Assembly: GCA_028023455.1 (NCBI GenBank)
Contig: JAQFVV010006731.1
Location: forward strand, 349,934 to 413,933
From: Epiperipatus broadwayi
Lineage: Eukaryota; Onychophora; Udeonychophora; Euonychophora; Peripatidae
Length of the DNA: 64,000 nt
Reading direction: 5' to 3'
Part shown: positions 25,005-34,688 of the stretch, in pieces
Layout: each line of letters starts with the position of its first letter
Position numbering within the stretch: the stretch's first letter is position 1
The notes under the pieces: model-generated
What the model was told of the DNA's origin: nothing
Databases searched by the model: none
Seen by the model: the letters and a program-made list of their open reading frames with translations, nothing else
Made by a program: the position numbers and the translations under genes

Positions 25005-25768
25005 TCAATGAAATGAAATAAGAGGTTTTAGATTTGACTTTGAATTTATAAAGTCATCATCATCATCAACCATTATCAATCCACTACAGGATGAAGGTCT
25101 CTTCAAGTTCAATCCATCTTTTCCTATTTTAGTTTCTATTCTCCACATCACTCCTGCACAATTTCTTATTTCATCCATCCATCTCACATGTGGTCTCTTT
25201 CTGGGTCTTTTACAATCTTTTGGAATCCAGTTCAAAATTTCAATTGTCCATCTATTATCATCTCTTCTAGCAATATATCCAGCCCAATTCCACTTCAGAC
25301 ATTTAATTTTTTCAATGAGGTCAGTAACACCTGTTTGTTTTTTTACCCATATATTGCGTTTTTGATCTCTTCTTGTTACTCCCAACATGCACTATCCATA
25401 CTTCTTTGAGTGGTCTGAAGTCTCTGTATTGCTCTTCTATTAAGTGTCCAAATCTCAGATTCATAAGTAAGAATTGGCAAAACACATTTATTAAAAACCT
25501 TCCTTTTCAAACACAAAGGCATATTTCCTTTTAGTATCAAGTTATTTCTACCAAAATCACTCCAACCAAGTTTAATTCTATGATTAATTTCATCCATTAT
25601 GTTTCCATCTGTATTAATAATCTGACCAAAGTATTTGTAACTGTTAACTTCTTCTAACTCATCATAATCAATCTTTATTCTCACATTTTGAGAAAATCTA
25701 TTAAACATTACTTTAGTCTTTTTAACATTTATCTTTAGTCCTACTTTCCTACTTTCATCTGATAACTC
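25005..25768 (-). pseudogene. RTE RT C-terminal region
   Basis: This continues from the RT domain through NVKKTKVMFN and YKYFGQIINTDG to a frameshift near 25380. There the reading passes into the frame with MLGVTRRDQKRN, KWNWAGYIAR and RPHVRWMDEI. This run is highly characteristic of RTE-like elements of invertebrates. The final acidic DDDDD run is simply the translated GATGAT tail. No separate domain is recognised. Function is by association with the upstream RT. Confidence 0.8.
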
Positions 25769-26660
25769 CTACAACATTTCCTGTAGCTCTAAAGCATTAT
25801 TTGCAAAAACAACTACATCATGTGCAAAATCTAAATGACTTAAATAATCTCCATTTACTTTCACTCCTTTAGCTTCCCATTTTAATCCATAAAATACTTC
25901 TTGCAGGACTGCTGTAAAAAGTTTTGGAGATATGGAGTCACCCTGTCTTACACCATTTTCAATGTTGATTTTCCTATAATTATGTAATATAATTGTTGCT
26001 GTTGCATGTTTATAAGTATTCTTTAAAATATGACAATATCCTGGATCTACACCTTGATGATCCAATGCTTTAATGGCTGAAGAAATGTTTATAGATTCAA
26101 ATGCCTTTTCATAATCTACAAATCCTAAGCATAATGGCAACTCATATTCATTTGTTCTTTCTATGACTTCTCTCAATACCTGGATATGATCTATGGTACT
26201 AAAACCATTTTTAAATCCAGCTTGTTCTCTTTGTTGGTGGAAATCCAGTGTTTTCTGTAGACGAATTGTAATTATCTTAGTAAAAATTTTGATAAAATTT
26301 TGATAAAAGACTGAGAAGTCTATAATTTCTAATATCTTCTTTATCACCTTTTTTAAATATTAATATTAATACTGCATTCTTCCAATCGTCTGGTACATCT
26401 TTATTATTTAGACAGTTGGTATATAAGTTTGCTAAAAATATATATATTTCTTCACCTGCTTCTTTTAATATATCAATTATAATTCCAACATTACCTGGAG
26501 ACTTCCCTTTCATTATAAATTTAATTGCATGTCTCACTTCCTCATTCAAAATTCTGGGCAATTCGGAAGATATAATAGGTATAGGAGGCACTTGTTCTTT
26601 ATTACTATATAATTCTTGATAGAAGTCTTTTTTTCTTATTGCAGATATAAATTTCCTACC
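25769..26660 (-). pseudogene. RTE reverse transcriptase domain, frameshifted, FADD box mutated
   Basis: An RNA-directed DNA polymerase core split between two overlapping frames (junction in 26277-26347). The first frame has KSPGN (K.PG motif), FKKGD and NYRLLSLLS. The second has EQAGF, FVDYEKAF (motif A, Asp residue 78 of that frame) and GVRQGDSISP (motif B, residues 132-141). At the motif C position (25817-25828) it reads FAHD instead of the clade's FADD, so one of the two metal-binding aspartates is replaced by histidine. The frame ends with a stop (25769-25771) that interrupts an otherwise continuous ORF into the thumb region. Context shows it belongs to the same element as the endonuclease upstream. 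Confidence 0.85.
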
Positions 26661-27082
26661 AATACCAAAATGTTGTTTTTCATTCTTTAGACTTTTATTC
26701 TCTTCTACTGTTTTCCTTGCTAGTTCACAATTATACTTTCTTATATCACTTGAATCTTTTCTGCACCATTTTACAAAATTCCAAGATATTCAATTTTTTT
26801 TAAGCATCATTGTTGTATATCATCATATTCCTTCTTTTCTTCATAAATTCTCTAGTCTCAGTAGAAATTTTATTGGTCAATTGCTGCTTTTTTTCTACCA
26901 GCTATCTTTGTTGCAGTTTTTAAAAGTGTATCAGTTATTTTTCTATTAATATCATTCAAATCTGAATCATGTTCAAAATCAACTAATATTTGAAACCGTA
27001 TTTGTAAGTTCTAATTAAAATTCATTAGAATGTTTCTGAAGATTAGGAATATCAACTGTAAATATTGTTTTTCTTAATAATT

Positions 27083-27871
27083 TTATCTCTCTAGTTTTGC
27101 ATTAACATGTATCTTACATCTTACTAATCGATGATCACTTCCTGTGTTAAATTTATTAAAAATATTACAATCTTGAAATATTTATTTTCTGTTAGTCAAA
27201 ATATAATCCAATTCTGTTGTACCTTCATTTGGATGCTTCCATGTCCATTTCCTTCTAACATTTTTCTCAAAAAAAGAATTCATAATATAAAGTTTTTCCT
27301 TCTCTGCAAACTCCACAAGTCTATGTCCTCTCTCATTTCTATTACCATAACCGAAATTACCTATAGCATTTTCATCTTTCATTTGTTTACCAATTCTAGA
27401 ATTAAAGTCTCCCATAACAATTTTAAAATGTTGTTTACTCTGATCAAAAGTGTTTTGTACATTCATATAAAAATATTCTACTACATCACTGTGAGATCTT
27501 ATTGTGGCATAATCCTGAATTATCTGCATGCTATTAAGTTGTAAAACTAATCTTGCCACTCTGTCTGATACACCATCACTCTCCACAATGTTATTCTTGC
27601 ATTCGTTATTTATAATGAATCCTACTCCACTTGTATTTCCAATATTTGTGCCTTTATAGTAGAGCATATGTCCACTTTTTAAATCAACTGTTTCTTCACC
27701 TTCTTTTCTAACTTCACAAAGTCCAATAATGTCCCAATTAATATAAAACATTTCTTCTTCTAACTCTTGCAATATTCCTTCACTTGAAAGTGATCTGCAG
27801 TTGTAAGTACCTAAATAAAAAGAATTTTCAATTGATCGATTAGTCACCCCAGTATTCTTGCATGATTTCAA
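27083..27871 (-). pseudogene. RTE endonuclease domain with premature stop
   Basis: An APE-like (exonuclease-endonuclease-phosphatase fold) endonuclease, which nicks target DNA to prime reverse transcription. The visible motif order is standard: GTYNCRSL (catalytic Asn), DIIGLCEVRK (metal-binding Glu), GVGFIIN, GVSDRVARL, MGDFNSRIG (Asp/Asn), TWKHPN and ELDYIL. The open frame stops at 27182-27184 (TAA). The same frame continues past it and contains GSDHRLV, whose SDH histidine (27131-27133) completes the active site. A single in-frame nonsense change therefore separates the last catalytic residue from the rest, and otherwise the domain is complete. Its 5-prime neighbour is short leader sequence up to about 27900. 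Confidence 0.85.
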
Positions 27872-27900
27872 AGCAGTGTTTTAAAAACAATTAAAGGAAA

Positions 27901-28639
27901 AATGGAATGTAGATAGCCAAATAGATTGGTATTAACTTTTTCCCCAGTCTGTTTTTCATGAAATTTCTTCCTGCTTTTTTGCTAATAATATTAACTAGTT
28001 GCTTGGTTGCATATGGTTTTCCAAAATATTTTCTGCACTTAGTTTTATAGCAAATTTCTTCAATTTAGTTTATATTTTAATTAACTGGATAGTCAGTACT
28101 ACTTTTAATTGATTGTTATTAAGATATCATCAGGAATAGGATATTGAAATTCTCTCTCTCCTAGTAGTATGTCAATTTCTGTTTAAAAATGTTGGAACAG
28201 TTGTTATTCCAAAAAGAAACCAAATTACATCAACATTAACCCTCATGAATTATTATGTTATCCTGGCCAATTCTGATTTCTTGCTAACCAGACTTTGATG
28301 GAATGCTGAACATTAAATCAAATTTGACAAAATATTTACAATTTTGTAATCAGATCAATACTTTCCTAACATCTGAATTAGAACACACATCCTTTTAAAA
28401 AAGTTTAGTGGCAGATATATGATAATCTGCATTTTGAGTGAAAAAGGTAATCATTAGATTTGGAATATTATCACAATGATTGTAGCTGACTCTGAACTTT
28501 CAGCTATTGTACAACTAAAAAAAGGTTTTTCAGTTTAAAAATTATTGGTTTGTATTTCATCCATAGCTCCACTGGAAGGTCATGTCAATTGAATTAAAGA
28601 TATTTGCAAATTCTCTATGAATATCCTTGAAATTTTCCT
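27901..28639. other. AT-rich interval, nothing recognised
   Basis: No coding or repeat feature found between the two RTE copies. Confidence 0.5.
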
Positions 28640-29548
28640 AGGATATTCTCATATTCGAAAGAATATTTATCAAAATTTAACAGTAATGATGTAATTATAC
28701 AGTGATATTAAGAGGGGTAATATTGAGAAGGATGTAGTCCATATCTCCAAAACCTTTTATCACAATTTTGCAAAAAGTATTTTGTGGATTAAAATGGAAA
28801 ATTAAAGGAGTAAAAATAAACAGAGATTATTTAAGTAATTTACATTTTGGAGATGAGCTTCAGGGAATGTTGTAAAAGTTTTCAAATGAAAGTTAAAAAG
28901 TAGAAGTAAAGATAATGCTAAAAAAAATAAAGTAATGGATTTTCTTAAAAGAGGAAAATAAAGATTGATAATGACAGCTTTGAAGAAGTTAGCAATGACA
29001 AATACCTTGTTCAGATTATTAATACAAATGGAAACATAATGGATAACATTAGTAATAGAATTAAATTTGGATAAACTGCTTTTGTTATAAATATATTAAT
29101 ATTAAAAGGGAAATATTTCTCTGTGTTTGAAAATGAATATTTTATGGATCCAAGACTTGGAAACATAACAAAGGAGCAATATAGAGACCTCAAATCACTG
29201 AAGAAAGAATAAAAGAAATATATGATAGCCACAATAAGAAGAAATAAAAAATGAAAAATATAGGCAAGAGAACAAACTAGTATTACTGATATTATTGAAA
29301 AATTAAGAAATAAAGTCATATTTGTATGGCCATATTTCTAGAAAAGATAATAAAAGATGGAAAATTGAAATTTTGAATTGGATTCCAAGATATTGTAAAT
29401 GACTTAGAAAGTGACCATACTTTATATGAATGCATGAAATAAATGTAAAGAGAAGATATGAAGAACAAGCTAGATATCAAAGAATCTGAATTAACCATAG
29501 ATCTTTATTCTGCAGTAGATCAATAATGATTTAAAATGATGATGATAG
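28640..29548 (+). mobile_element. Decayed 3-prime fragment of an RTE LINE
   Basis: The translation follows the second half of the RTE element at 25-27.9 kb. An equivalent of GVRQGDSISP lies near 28715-28750. Equivalents of LQEVF and GDYLSHL lie near 28770-28850, of YLVQIINTNGN near 29000, and of KMEN and NWIPRYCK near 29360-29400. The 3-prime end (29537-29548) has ATGATGATGATAG, matching the family tail. Stops and frameshifts are frequent, and it is 5-prime truncated within the RT domain, as is usual for LINEs. It is in opposite orientation to its neighbour. Confidence 0.75.
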
Positions 29549-29679
29549 ACATTGTTACTTTAAATTAGACATAGCTCAATGTGTATGTAAAATGCAGAAT
29601 CAATCACCCCCCACCCTAGGCTATGAATTAAAAGTGCTTCAAATGTTGAAACAGGACTAAGAATAACATAAATCCACCT

Positions 29680-29906
29680 ATTCTTAGGAGCTGTGATATT
29701 TATAAACAAACTTTTATCATCATTGTTGGTAATTCAGAGTGAAATTAATTTACCAGCCAAATGAAATATGGCACTTAAAAGTTATTACACTCAGAGTCAA
29801 TTGCTTTTAAGTGTCATATTCCATTTGACTAATAAATTAATTTCATTCTGAATTACCAACAATGATGGCAAATGTATGCTTACAAACATCAGAACTCCCA
29901 AGAATA
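29680..29906. repeat. 227-bp hairpin MITE
   Basis: TATTCTTAGGAGCTGTGATA at the left end is complementary to the right end (AACATCAGAACTCCCAAGAATA) with small differences. Pairing continues through ATCATTGTTGGTAATTCAGA / TCTGAATTACCAACAATGAT and GGCACTTAAAAG / CTTTTAAGTGTC. The loop is about 20 bp. No coding capacity. Confidence 0.8.
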
Positions 29907-31310
29907 GTTGGCTATTTTTGATCTTTTGTTCAACAGTTAGAGTGATTTTAATTTATAATCTAAGGTAAGGAAGATTTACTCATTGTATATATATATATAT
30001 ATATATATACATATATTGTGCCAAGGCCACATTGGAACATGTATCTAAAATAATTTTGTCGTAAAAAAAATATTAAAACAAAAAAATCGTTCGCAAAAGA
30101 GTTTATTATTATTAGTGAAATACAACTTAAAAGCTTTAAAAAAATATATAAATCTCTTCATTTAAATTAAAGAAGAAAAATAATCTTAAAACTAGTTTTA
30201 ATGTGTAGAGTAAAATTATATATGTGCATGCGAATGTAAAAAAAAAATGTATCAGTATTAAATATTATAAATAAATGAAAAATGTATTTAAAAAAAACAC
30301 AGTGGTGCGCTACTAATTAAAGATATGAAAACAACATGTTTTGAAATAGCTACTACTAATTAAACAATCAATCAAAAAACACGTTGTCTTAGGATTAATT
30401 ACTAAAGAAATTTTGACAACACCTATTGCACATTTGCCAGAGGATATCAAAAGGAAAACACTTCATCGGTATAAATACTGAATATTTTATCGGAAAATCA
30501 GTTGAGTTAAGAGTTTTATTCAGTCTAGTTTGCAGTGACAGTCTTGATAATGGTACATTTATATTATGAATCCAGAAACAAACATGCATTGCTGAGCATC
30601 TTATGGAAATATACACTCTTTGCTCAGCCCTTAGTCCAACAAGATCAGCAAGACCTGCCCATGAAATAATGTCTTTATAACAACTCAGAAATCCTCCATC
30701 AAACGTTCAACTGTCTTCAAAATAAAACAAATGGATTCGCATAAAAATCTCTTCAAGAAATGTCCAAAGCTAACCAGTTAGATATAATCCATCAGAAGCA
30801 GCAGAAACAGCCAACAACAAGTAATATTCACATTACCAAAAATCCTACGTAAACCTTTATTTTTATCATTTATACGTAGTAGCCACTGCTGTAATTCATA
30901 AATATTCAAGATTCAAATTATATGAACTCTATAATACATAAAATGAACTATTGATATGTGTGTTTAAGTGTCAAATGCTATTAATGTATTATTATTATAT
31001 TTGTGAATGCTATATAAATTGATATGTGCATGATCATTATATCAGTGTTATTAGTTAAATTAGATAAATACCAATGTTCTACTATTAAAATCTACAAGAA
31101 TATTTAAACTAGTTTGGAAATGTTAATTTAAAATGTGCGTGTATTATATTAAATTTATAGAATGTTTAAAATTATTTAATGTTAATTAATAAATTGTCTT
31201 TAAAACTTAAACTTTATTTGTCAGTCAATTCTTTTTATCAATTCTTTTTACCAACCTTTTTATGAATTCTTTCCACCACTAATTTTATATAATTTTGTTA
31301 TTGAATTAAA
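29907..31310. other. AT-rich interval with one TA tract
   Basis: A (TA)n tract at 29983-30010 is followed by TATTGTGCCAAGGCCACATT. Similar TTGTGCCA-type sequence next to a microsatellite occurs near 6117 and 57308, suggesting a small dispersed repeat. No gene was recognised in the rest. Confidence 0.45.
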
Positions 31311-31319
31311 ATTAGACTG

Positions 31320-31510
31320 AGCTAGTTTTAGGGAATGTTTTGAGCACTGGATTATGAGCCTACTGCCCGAATACGTTAGTCCTTGGACTAGCTGGCGCCC
31401 CGGGGTTTACTCCAAAACAAATAAAGTATTTGGATAGTAGGGATTTGAATCTAGCAGCTGAGATGGGCCATTGTTGATAGTTAAAGCTATCAATAAAATC
31501 TCCCATTTTG
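31320..31510. repeat. tRNA-related SINE-like fragment
   Basis: On the minus strand AGATTCAAATCCC near 31443-31455 is a good B box. The + strand has the GC-rich stretch GCTGGCGCCCCGGGG near 31391. It is compositionally distinct from its flanks. No A box or paired cloverleaf was found, so the class is tentative. Confidence 0.35.
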
Positions 31511-31588
31511 CTCAAACATGCTGGTTCATTCATGTAATATTTATAAGATTATAAATGTATTATGAAGGAGTTTGAAACCGGCCAAAAC

Positions 31589-31860
31589 TTATATATATGT
31601 ATAAGTAGGTGGTTTCAGTGGTTCGACCTGGTATAATATATATATATCCTTTAAATTATTATAACTTTTTTTAAATTGACATAAAGTATAGTTTATTTGT
31701 TCTATTTTATAACCAACATCAAGTATTTCCTCGGCAAATATTTCAATATGGTAACTACATAATTTTTCATTCCAAAACAAAAAAAATCTAAAACTTGCTA
31801 TCTTATGCATTATTGGTACTTTATTTCCAATTTATATATCCTCTTTTTTGCAGTGGCTTA
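31589..31860 (-). pseudogene. Penelope-like element fragment upstream of the GIY-YIG domain
   Basis: A 73-codon minus-strand frame starts MHKIASFRFFLFWNEKLC and continues ILDVGYKIEQINYTL. The same spacing of motifs (FLFRNDKLC, then DLLKIGYYKNAIANII) occurs in the Penelope-like ORF at 33317-33922, just before its GIY-YIG domain. That places this fragment in the region between RT and endonuclease of a Penelope-like element, though it is clearly diverged from it. It lies on the 3-prime side of the inverted dimer that follows. Confidence 0.5.
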
Positions 31861-31900
31861 ATTATTAGTTTATAATTTAATATAGTTATCTCTTGTAATC

Positions 31901-31902
<2 letters not shown>

Positions 31903-31946
<44 letters not shown>
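31903..31946. repeat. (TA)n microsatellite
   Basis: Uninterrupted TA dinucleotides of about 44 bp, beside the Penelope-like dimer. Confidence 0.95.
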
Positions 31947-31949
<3 letters not shown>

Positions 31950-32156
31950 TATTAATCAATATCTGTATTCCAATTATAATAAAATATATATAATTATTCA
32001 AAACAATACAATAATTAATACAGTAACAATATTTTAAACAAATATATACCAATTTAATAGAAGTACTTTCAACTATCTATGTAGTCGTTGTCAACTAGAC
32101 TCAAATTGTATTAGAAAAAACCGTTACAAATGTAAACAAAAGCAATATGTCATACA

Positions 32157-32485
32157 TCAATTTTCCCACAATTCATTAATTTTTATATTGGCTGTCTGTC
32201 TATTTATCAACTGTTGCTTTTCACTTTTTATTAACATAGCTTCTTTAATTTTGCGTTTATTATTATTTCTTTCAATACACAGAATTTTAACTTTATTAAA
32301 ATCAAAATCAAAACCATAATTACATGTTACATTATGATCAAAAAATACTGATGGTGATACATCATCATTTCTAACATTCTCTTGTCTTGATTTTTGCACT
32401 CGTTTATATAATAACAAATGCTCCCTTGATCTTTTCTCCAATGTACATCGAGATTCCCCAATATATGCCTTTCCACAAAAACATA
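32157..32485 (-). pseudogene. Penelope-like GIY-YIG endonuclease fragment, P1 left arm
   Basis: The C-terminal endonuclease of a Penelope-like protein, truncated at its start by the dimer centre. Minus-strand reading gives CFCGKAYIGESRCTLEKRSR, then FFDHNVTC, KIKEAML and a terminal NELWEN. These are the family landmarks: a cysteine pair before the YIG motif, the catalytic Arg in the EKR helix, the conserved His in FDH and the conserved Glu in KEAML. In the family this nuclease cuts target DNA for primed reverse transcription. Stop is at 32157-32159. Confidence 0.8.
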
Positions 32486-32493
32486 GCCATTTA

Positions 32494-32822
32494 TATGTTT
32501 TTGTGGAAAGGCATATATTGGGGAATCTCGATGTACATTGGAGAAAAGATCAAGGGAGCATTTGTTATTATATAAACGAGTGCAAAAATCAAGACAAGAG
32601 AATGTTAGAAATGATGATGTATCACCATCAGTATTTTTTGATCATAATGTAACATGTAATTATGGTTTTGATTTTGATTTTAATAAAGTTAAAATTCTGT
32701 GTATTGAAAGAAATAATAATAAACGCAAAATTAAAGAAGCTATGTTAATAAAAAGTGAAAAGCAACAGTTGATAAATAGACAGACAGCCAATATAAAAAT
32801 TAATGAATTGTGGGAAAATTGA
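32494..32822 (+). pseudogene. Penelope-like GIY-YIG endonuclease fragment, P1 right arm
   Basis: Mirror copy of the left arm with an identical protein segment (32538-32822). The frame can be followed upstream through CGKAYIGE to the dimer centre, where it loses the rest of the protein. The GIY-YIG landmarks (YIG, EKR, FDH, KEAML) are intact, yet with no RT it cannot move by itself. Confidence 0.8.
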
Positions 32823-32881
32823 TGTATGACGTATTGCTTTTGTTTACATTTGTAACGGTTTTTTCTAATACAATTTGAGTC

Positions 32882-32920
32882 TAGTTGACAACGACTACAT
32901 AGATAGTTGAAAGTACTTCT
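32882..32920 (+). ncRNA. Conserved stem-loop followed by GAAA in P1 tail (hammerhead-like)
   Basis: In the 3-prime tail of P1, TAGTTGACAA leads into CGACTACATAGATAGTTG, a hairpin with CGACTA/TAGTTG arms, then AAAGTACTTCT. A similar arrangement with compensating bases is in P2 (34596-34637). The layout (short box, hairpin, GAAA, then a self-complementary AAGTACTT) resembles stem II of a hammerhead ribozyme, a motif reported in the terminal repeats of Penelope-like elements. The 5-prime box reads TTGACAA rather than the catalytic CTGANGA, so activity is doubtful. A mirror copy lies in the left arm near 32059-32097. Confidence 0.35.
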
Positions 32921-32986
32921 ATTAAATTGGTATATATTTGTTTAAAATATTGTTACTGTATTAATTATTGTATTGTTTTGAATAAT

Positions 32987-33021
<35 letters not shown>

Positions 33022-33316
33022 GTAATAAATAAAGTTTGATATCTGTATTCGTTTCACAATATATGTAATATACAAATCAATATATATATCAAAATACAGT
33101 ACAATTTATATAAATTATATTCTTTTAGAAGTACTTTCGACTATACACTTTGTAGTCTTTATCAACTATATAACGTTGAATAATCAAAACGAGACAACAC
33201 TTAACAATACCCATAGTGCAATTCAGATTTCCCACAATTCTGTTATCTTAACATTTGATGACTGGCAATTCATTAACATTTGACGATTTCTTGAAATCAA
33301 CATAGCCTCTTTTATT

Positions 33317-33922
33317 TTACGTTTTATTATGACAATGTTCAATTTGAATAATTTTCATATTTTTATAATCAAATTTAAATCCATATTGACAAGATTTATT
33401 ATGATCAAATATAACAGATGATGAAGGTTTATTTACATCTGTTCCATATTGATTCTCTTTTTGAATTTTATTATATAAAAGCATATGTTCTTTTATTCTC
33501 TTCTCAAATGTACACTTATATTCACCAATGTATTGTACGCCACATCCACATATCAATCTATATATAATAGAATTTTGATTAAACTTTGAATTTTGAATTT
33601 TAGAATTATTAAGCAATCTATTTATGTTATTTGTAGAGAAAAAAGCAATATGACACAAACCATTATAAATTTTCCTAATAAACTTGACCTGCTCATCTGA
33701 TATAAATGGCATTGAAATCCATTTCATTTTGATATTTTTATTTTTAATTTTATTATATTGTTGATTTCTTTTAAATCCTTTAATAATATTAGCAATAGCA
33801 TTCTTATAATAACCAATTTTCAACAAGTCATTAACAAATAAATGTACATTTTTAATTTTATCACTAGAATATTTGCATAATTTATCATTTCGAAATAAGA
33901 ATGATTTCAATCCAGACAGCAC
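33317..33922 (-). pseudogene. Penelope-like C-terminal region with GIY-YIG domain, P2 left copy
   Basis: A 201-codon open frame. It has a connector region (FLFRNDKLC, DLLKIGYYKNAIANII, FISDEQVKFIRKIY), then CGCGVQYIGEYKCTF, EKRIKEH and SVIFDHNKSC, ending HCHNKT. The right copy continues HCHNKRKIKEAML, so a small frameshift removes the last domain part here. The CxC-YIG, Arg and His signature of the Penelope-type GIY-YIG nuclease is intact. The absence of an RT shows 5-prime truncation at 33922. The ATG at the start is probably not the original start codon. Confidence 0.8.
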
Positions 33923-34541
33923 ATTTATTTGTTAATGACTTGTTGAAAATTGGTTATTATAAAAATGCTATTGCTAATATTATTAAAGGATTTAAAAGAA
34001 ATCAACACTATAATAAAATTAAAAATAAAAATATCAAAATGAAATGGATTTCAATGCCATTTATATCAGATGAGCAGGTCAAGTTTATTAGGAAAATTTA
34101 TAATGGTTTGTGTCATATTGCTTTTTCTCTACAAATAACATAAATAGATTGCTTAATAATTCTAAAATTCAAAATTCAAAGTTTAATCAAAATTCTATTA
34201 TATATAGATTGATATGTGGATGCGGCGTACAATACATTGGTGAATCTAAGTGTACATTTGAGAAGAGAATAAAAGAACATATGCTTTTATATAATAGAAT
34301 TCAAAAAGAGAATCAATATGGAACAGATGTAAATAAACCTTCAACATCTGTTATATTTGATCATAATAAATCTTGTCAATATGGATTTAAATTTGATTAT
34401 AGAAATATAAAAATTATTCAAATTGAACATTGTCATAATAAACGTAAAATAAAAGAGGCTATGTTGATTTCAAGAAATCGTCAAATGTTAATGAATCGCC
34501 AGTCATCAAATGTTAAGATAACAGAATTGTGGGAAATCTGA
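33901..34541 (+). pseudogene. Penelope-like C-terminal region with GIY-YIG domain, P2 right copy
   Basis: Two overlapping frames (33901-34143 and 34110-34541) carry the same protein as the left copy, joined by a one-base shift in the HIAFFSTNN region near 34125. In the second frame the landmarks are CGC at residues 36-38, YIG at 42-44, Arg 53, FDH with His 85, KIKEAML near 114-119 and a terminal TELWEI. This C-terminus is complete. Differences from the left copy are scattered single substitutions (GES/GEY, NRIQ/NKIQ, PSTS/PSSS). Confidence 0.8.
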
Positions 34542-34595
34542 ATTGAACTATGGGTATTGTTAAGTGTTGTCTCGTTTTGATTATTCAATGTTGTA

Positions 34596-34637
34596 TAGTT
34601 GATAAAGACTACAAAGTGTATAGTCGAAAGTACTTCT
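34596..34637 (+). ncRNA. Conserved stem-loop followed by GAAA in P2 tail (hammerhead-like)
   Basis: TAGTTGATAA leads into AGACTACAAAGTGTATAGTC, whose GACTA/TAGTC ends pair, followed by GAAAGTACTTCT. Compared with the P1 version, the closing pair changes in a compensating way while GAAAGTACTTCTA stays. That supports a conserved RNA structure in the tails of two otherwise diverged Penelope-like families. The hammerhead core box is not canonical (TTGATAA). The mirror copy is in the left arm near 33128-33169. Confidence 0.35.
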
Positions 34638-34688
34638 AAAAGAATATAATTTATATAAATTGTACTGTATTTTGATATATATATATAT

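Larger units (their letters stand above)
25045..27900 (-). mobile_element. RTE-clade LINE, nearly full length but inactivated
   Basis: The best-preserved element in the window. Reading the minus strand it has an AP-type endonuclease (27871-27083), an endonuclease-RT linker (about 27080-26660), an RT domain (about 26660-25769) and a C-terminal domain (25768-25005). It ends in a GATGATGATGATGA tail (complement of 25053-25066), the short-repeat 3-prime end typical of RTE elements. The length of about 2.85 kb fits RTE elements (around 3 kb). At least two stops, two frameshifts and a damaged RT catalytic box make it inactive. Three other copies (1870, 28640 and 55150) share its order of motifs, so the family multiplied in this genome. 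Confidence 0.85.
31959..33050. mobile_element. Inverted dimer of Penelope-like element family P1
   Basis: Two copies of the same 3-prime part of a Penelope-like element face away from a common centre: left arm 31983-32485 (minus), right arm 32494 to about 32998 (plus), loop GCCATTTA. The encoded 94-residue segments are identical and I found only one base difference in the shared non-coding tail (CATATTGC against CGTATTGC). ATATCTGTATTC occurs as a direct repeat just outside both arms (31959-31970 and 33039-33050), which looks like a target-site duplication of the whole dimer. Penelope-like elements are known to insert as tandem or inverted partial copies. No RT domain is present in either arm. 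Confidence 0.8.
33081..34684. mobile_element. Inverted dimer of Penelope-like element family P2
   Basis: A second, distinct Penelope-like family forms its own inverted dimer only about 80 bp from the P1 dimer. The left arm (about 33081-33844, minus) and right arm (33921 to about 34684, plus) are roughly 764 bp each with around 1-2% differences by eye. The 76-bp spacer holds extra upstream coding sequence belonging to the left copy, so the two copies were truncated at different points. The arms extend through the GIY-YIG ORF and a shared tail, and end in TA-rich sequence. I saw no clear target-site duplication. Confidence 0.8.

Noticed and set aside
27131-27544. 137-codon plus-strand frame opposite the RTE endonuclease
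   Set aside because: Antisense shadow of the endonuclease, whose motifs on the minus strand are unambiguous.
31870-32052. 60-codon minus-strand frame
   Set aside because: Translation of a (TA)n tract and the AT-rich Penelope tail.
32387-32575. 62-codon plus-strand frame across the P1 dimer centre
   Set aside because: It reads the wrong frame and wrong strand of the Penelope endonuclease arms.
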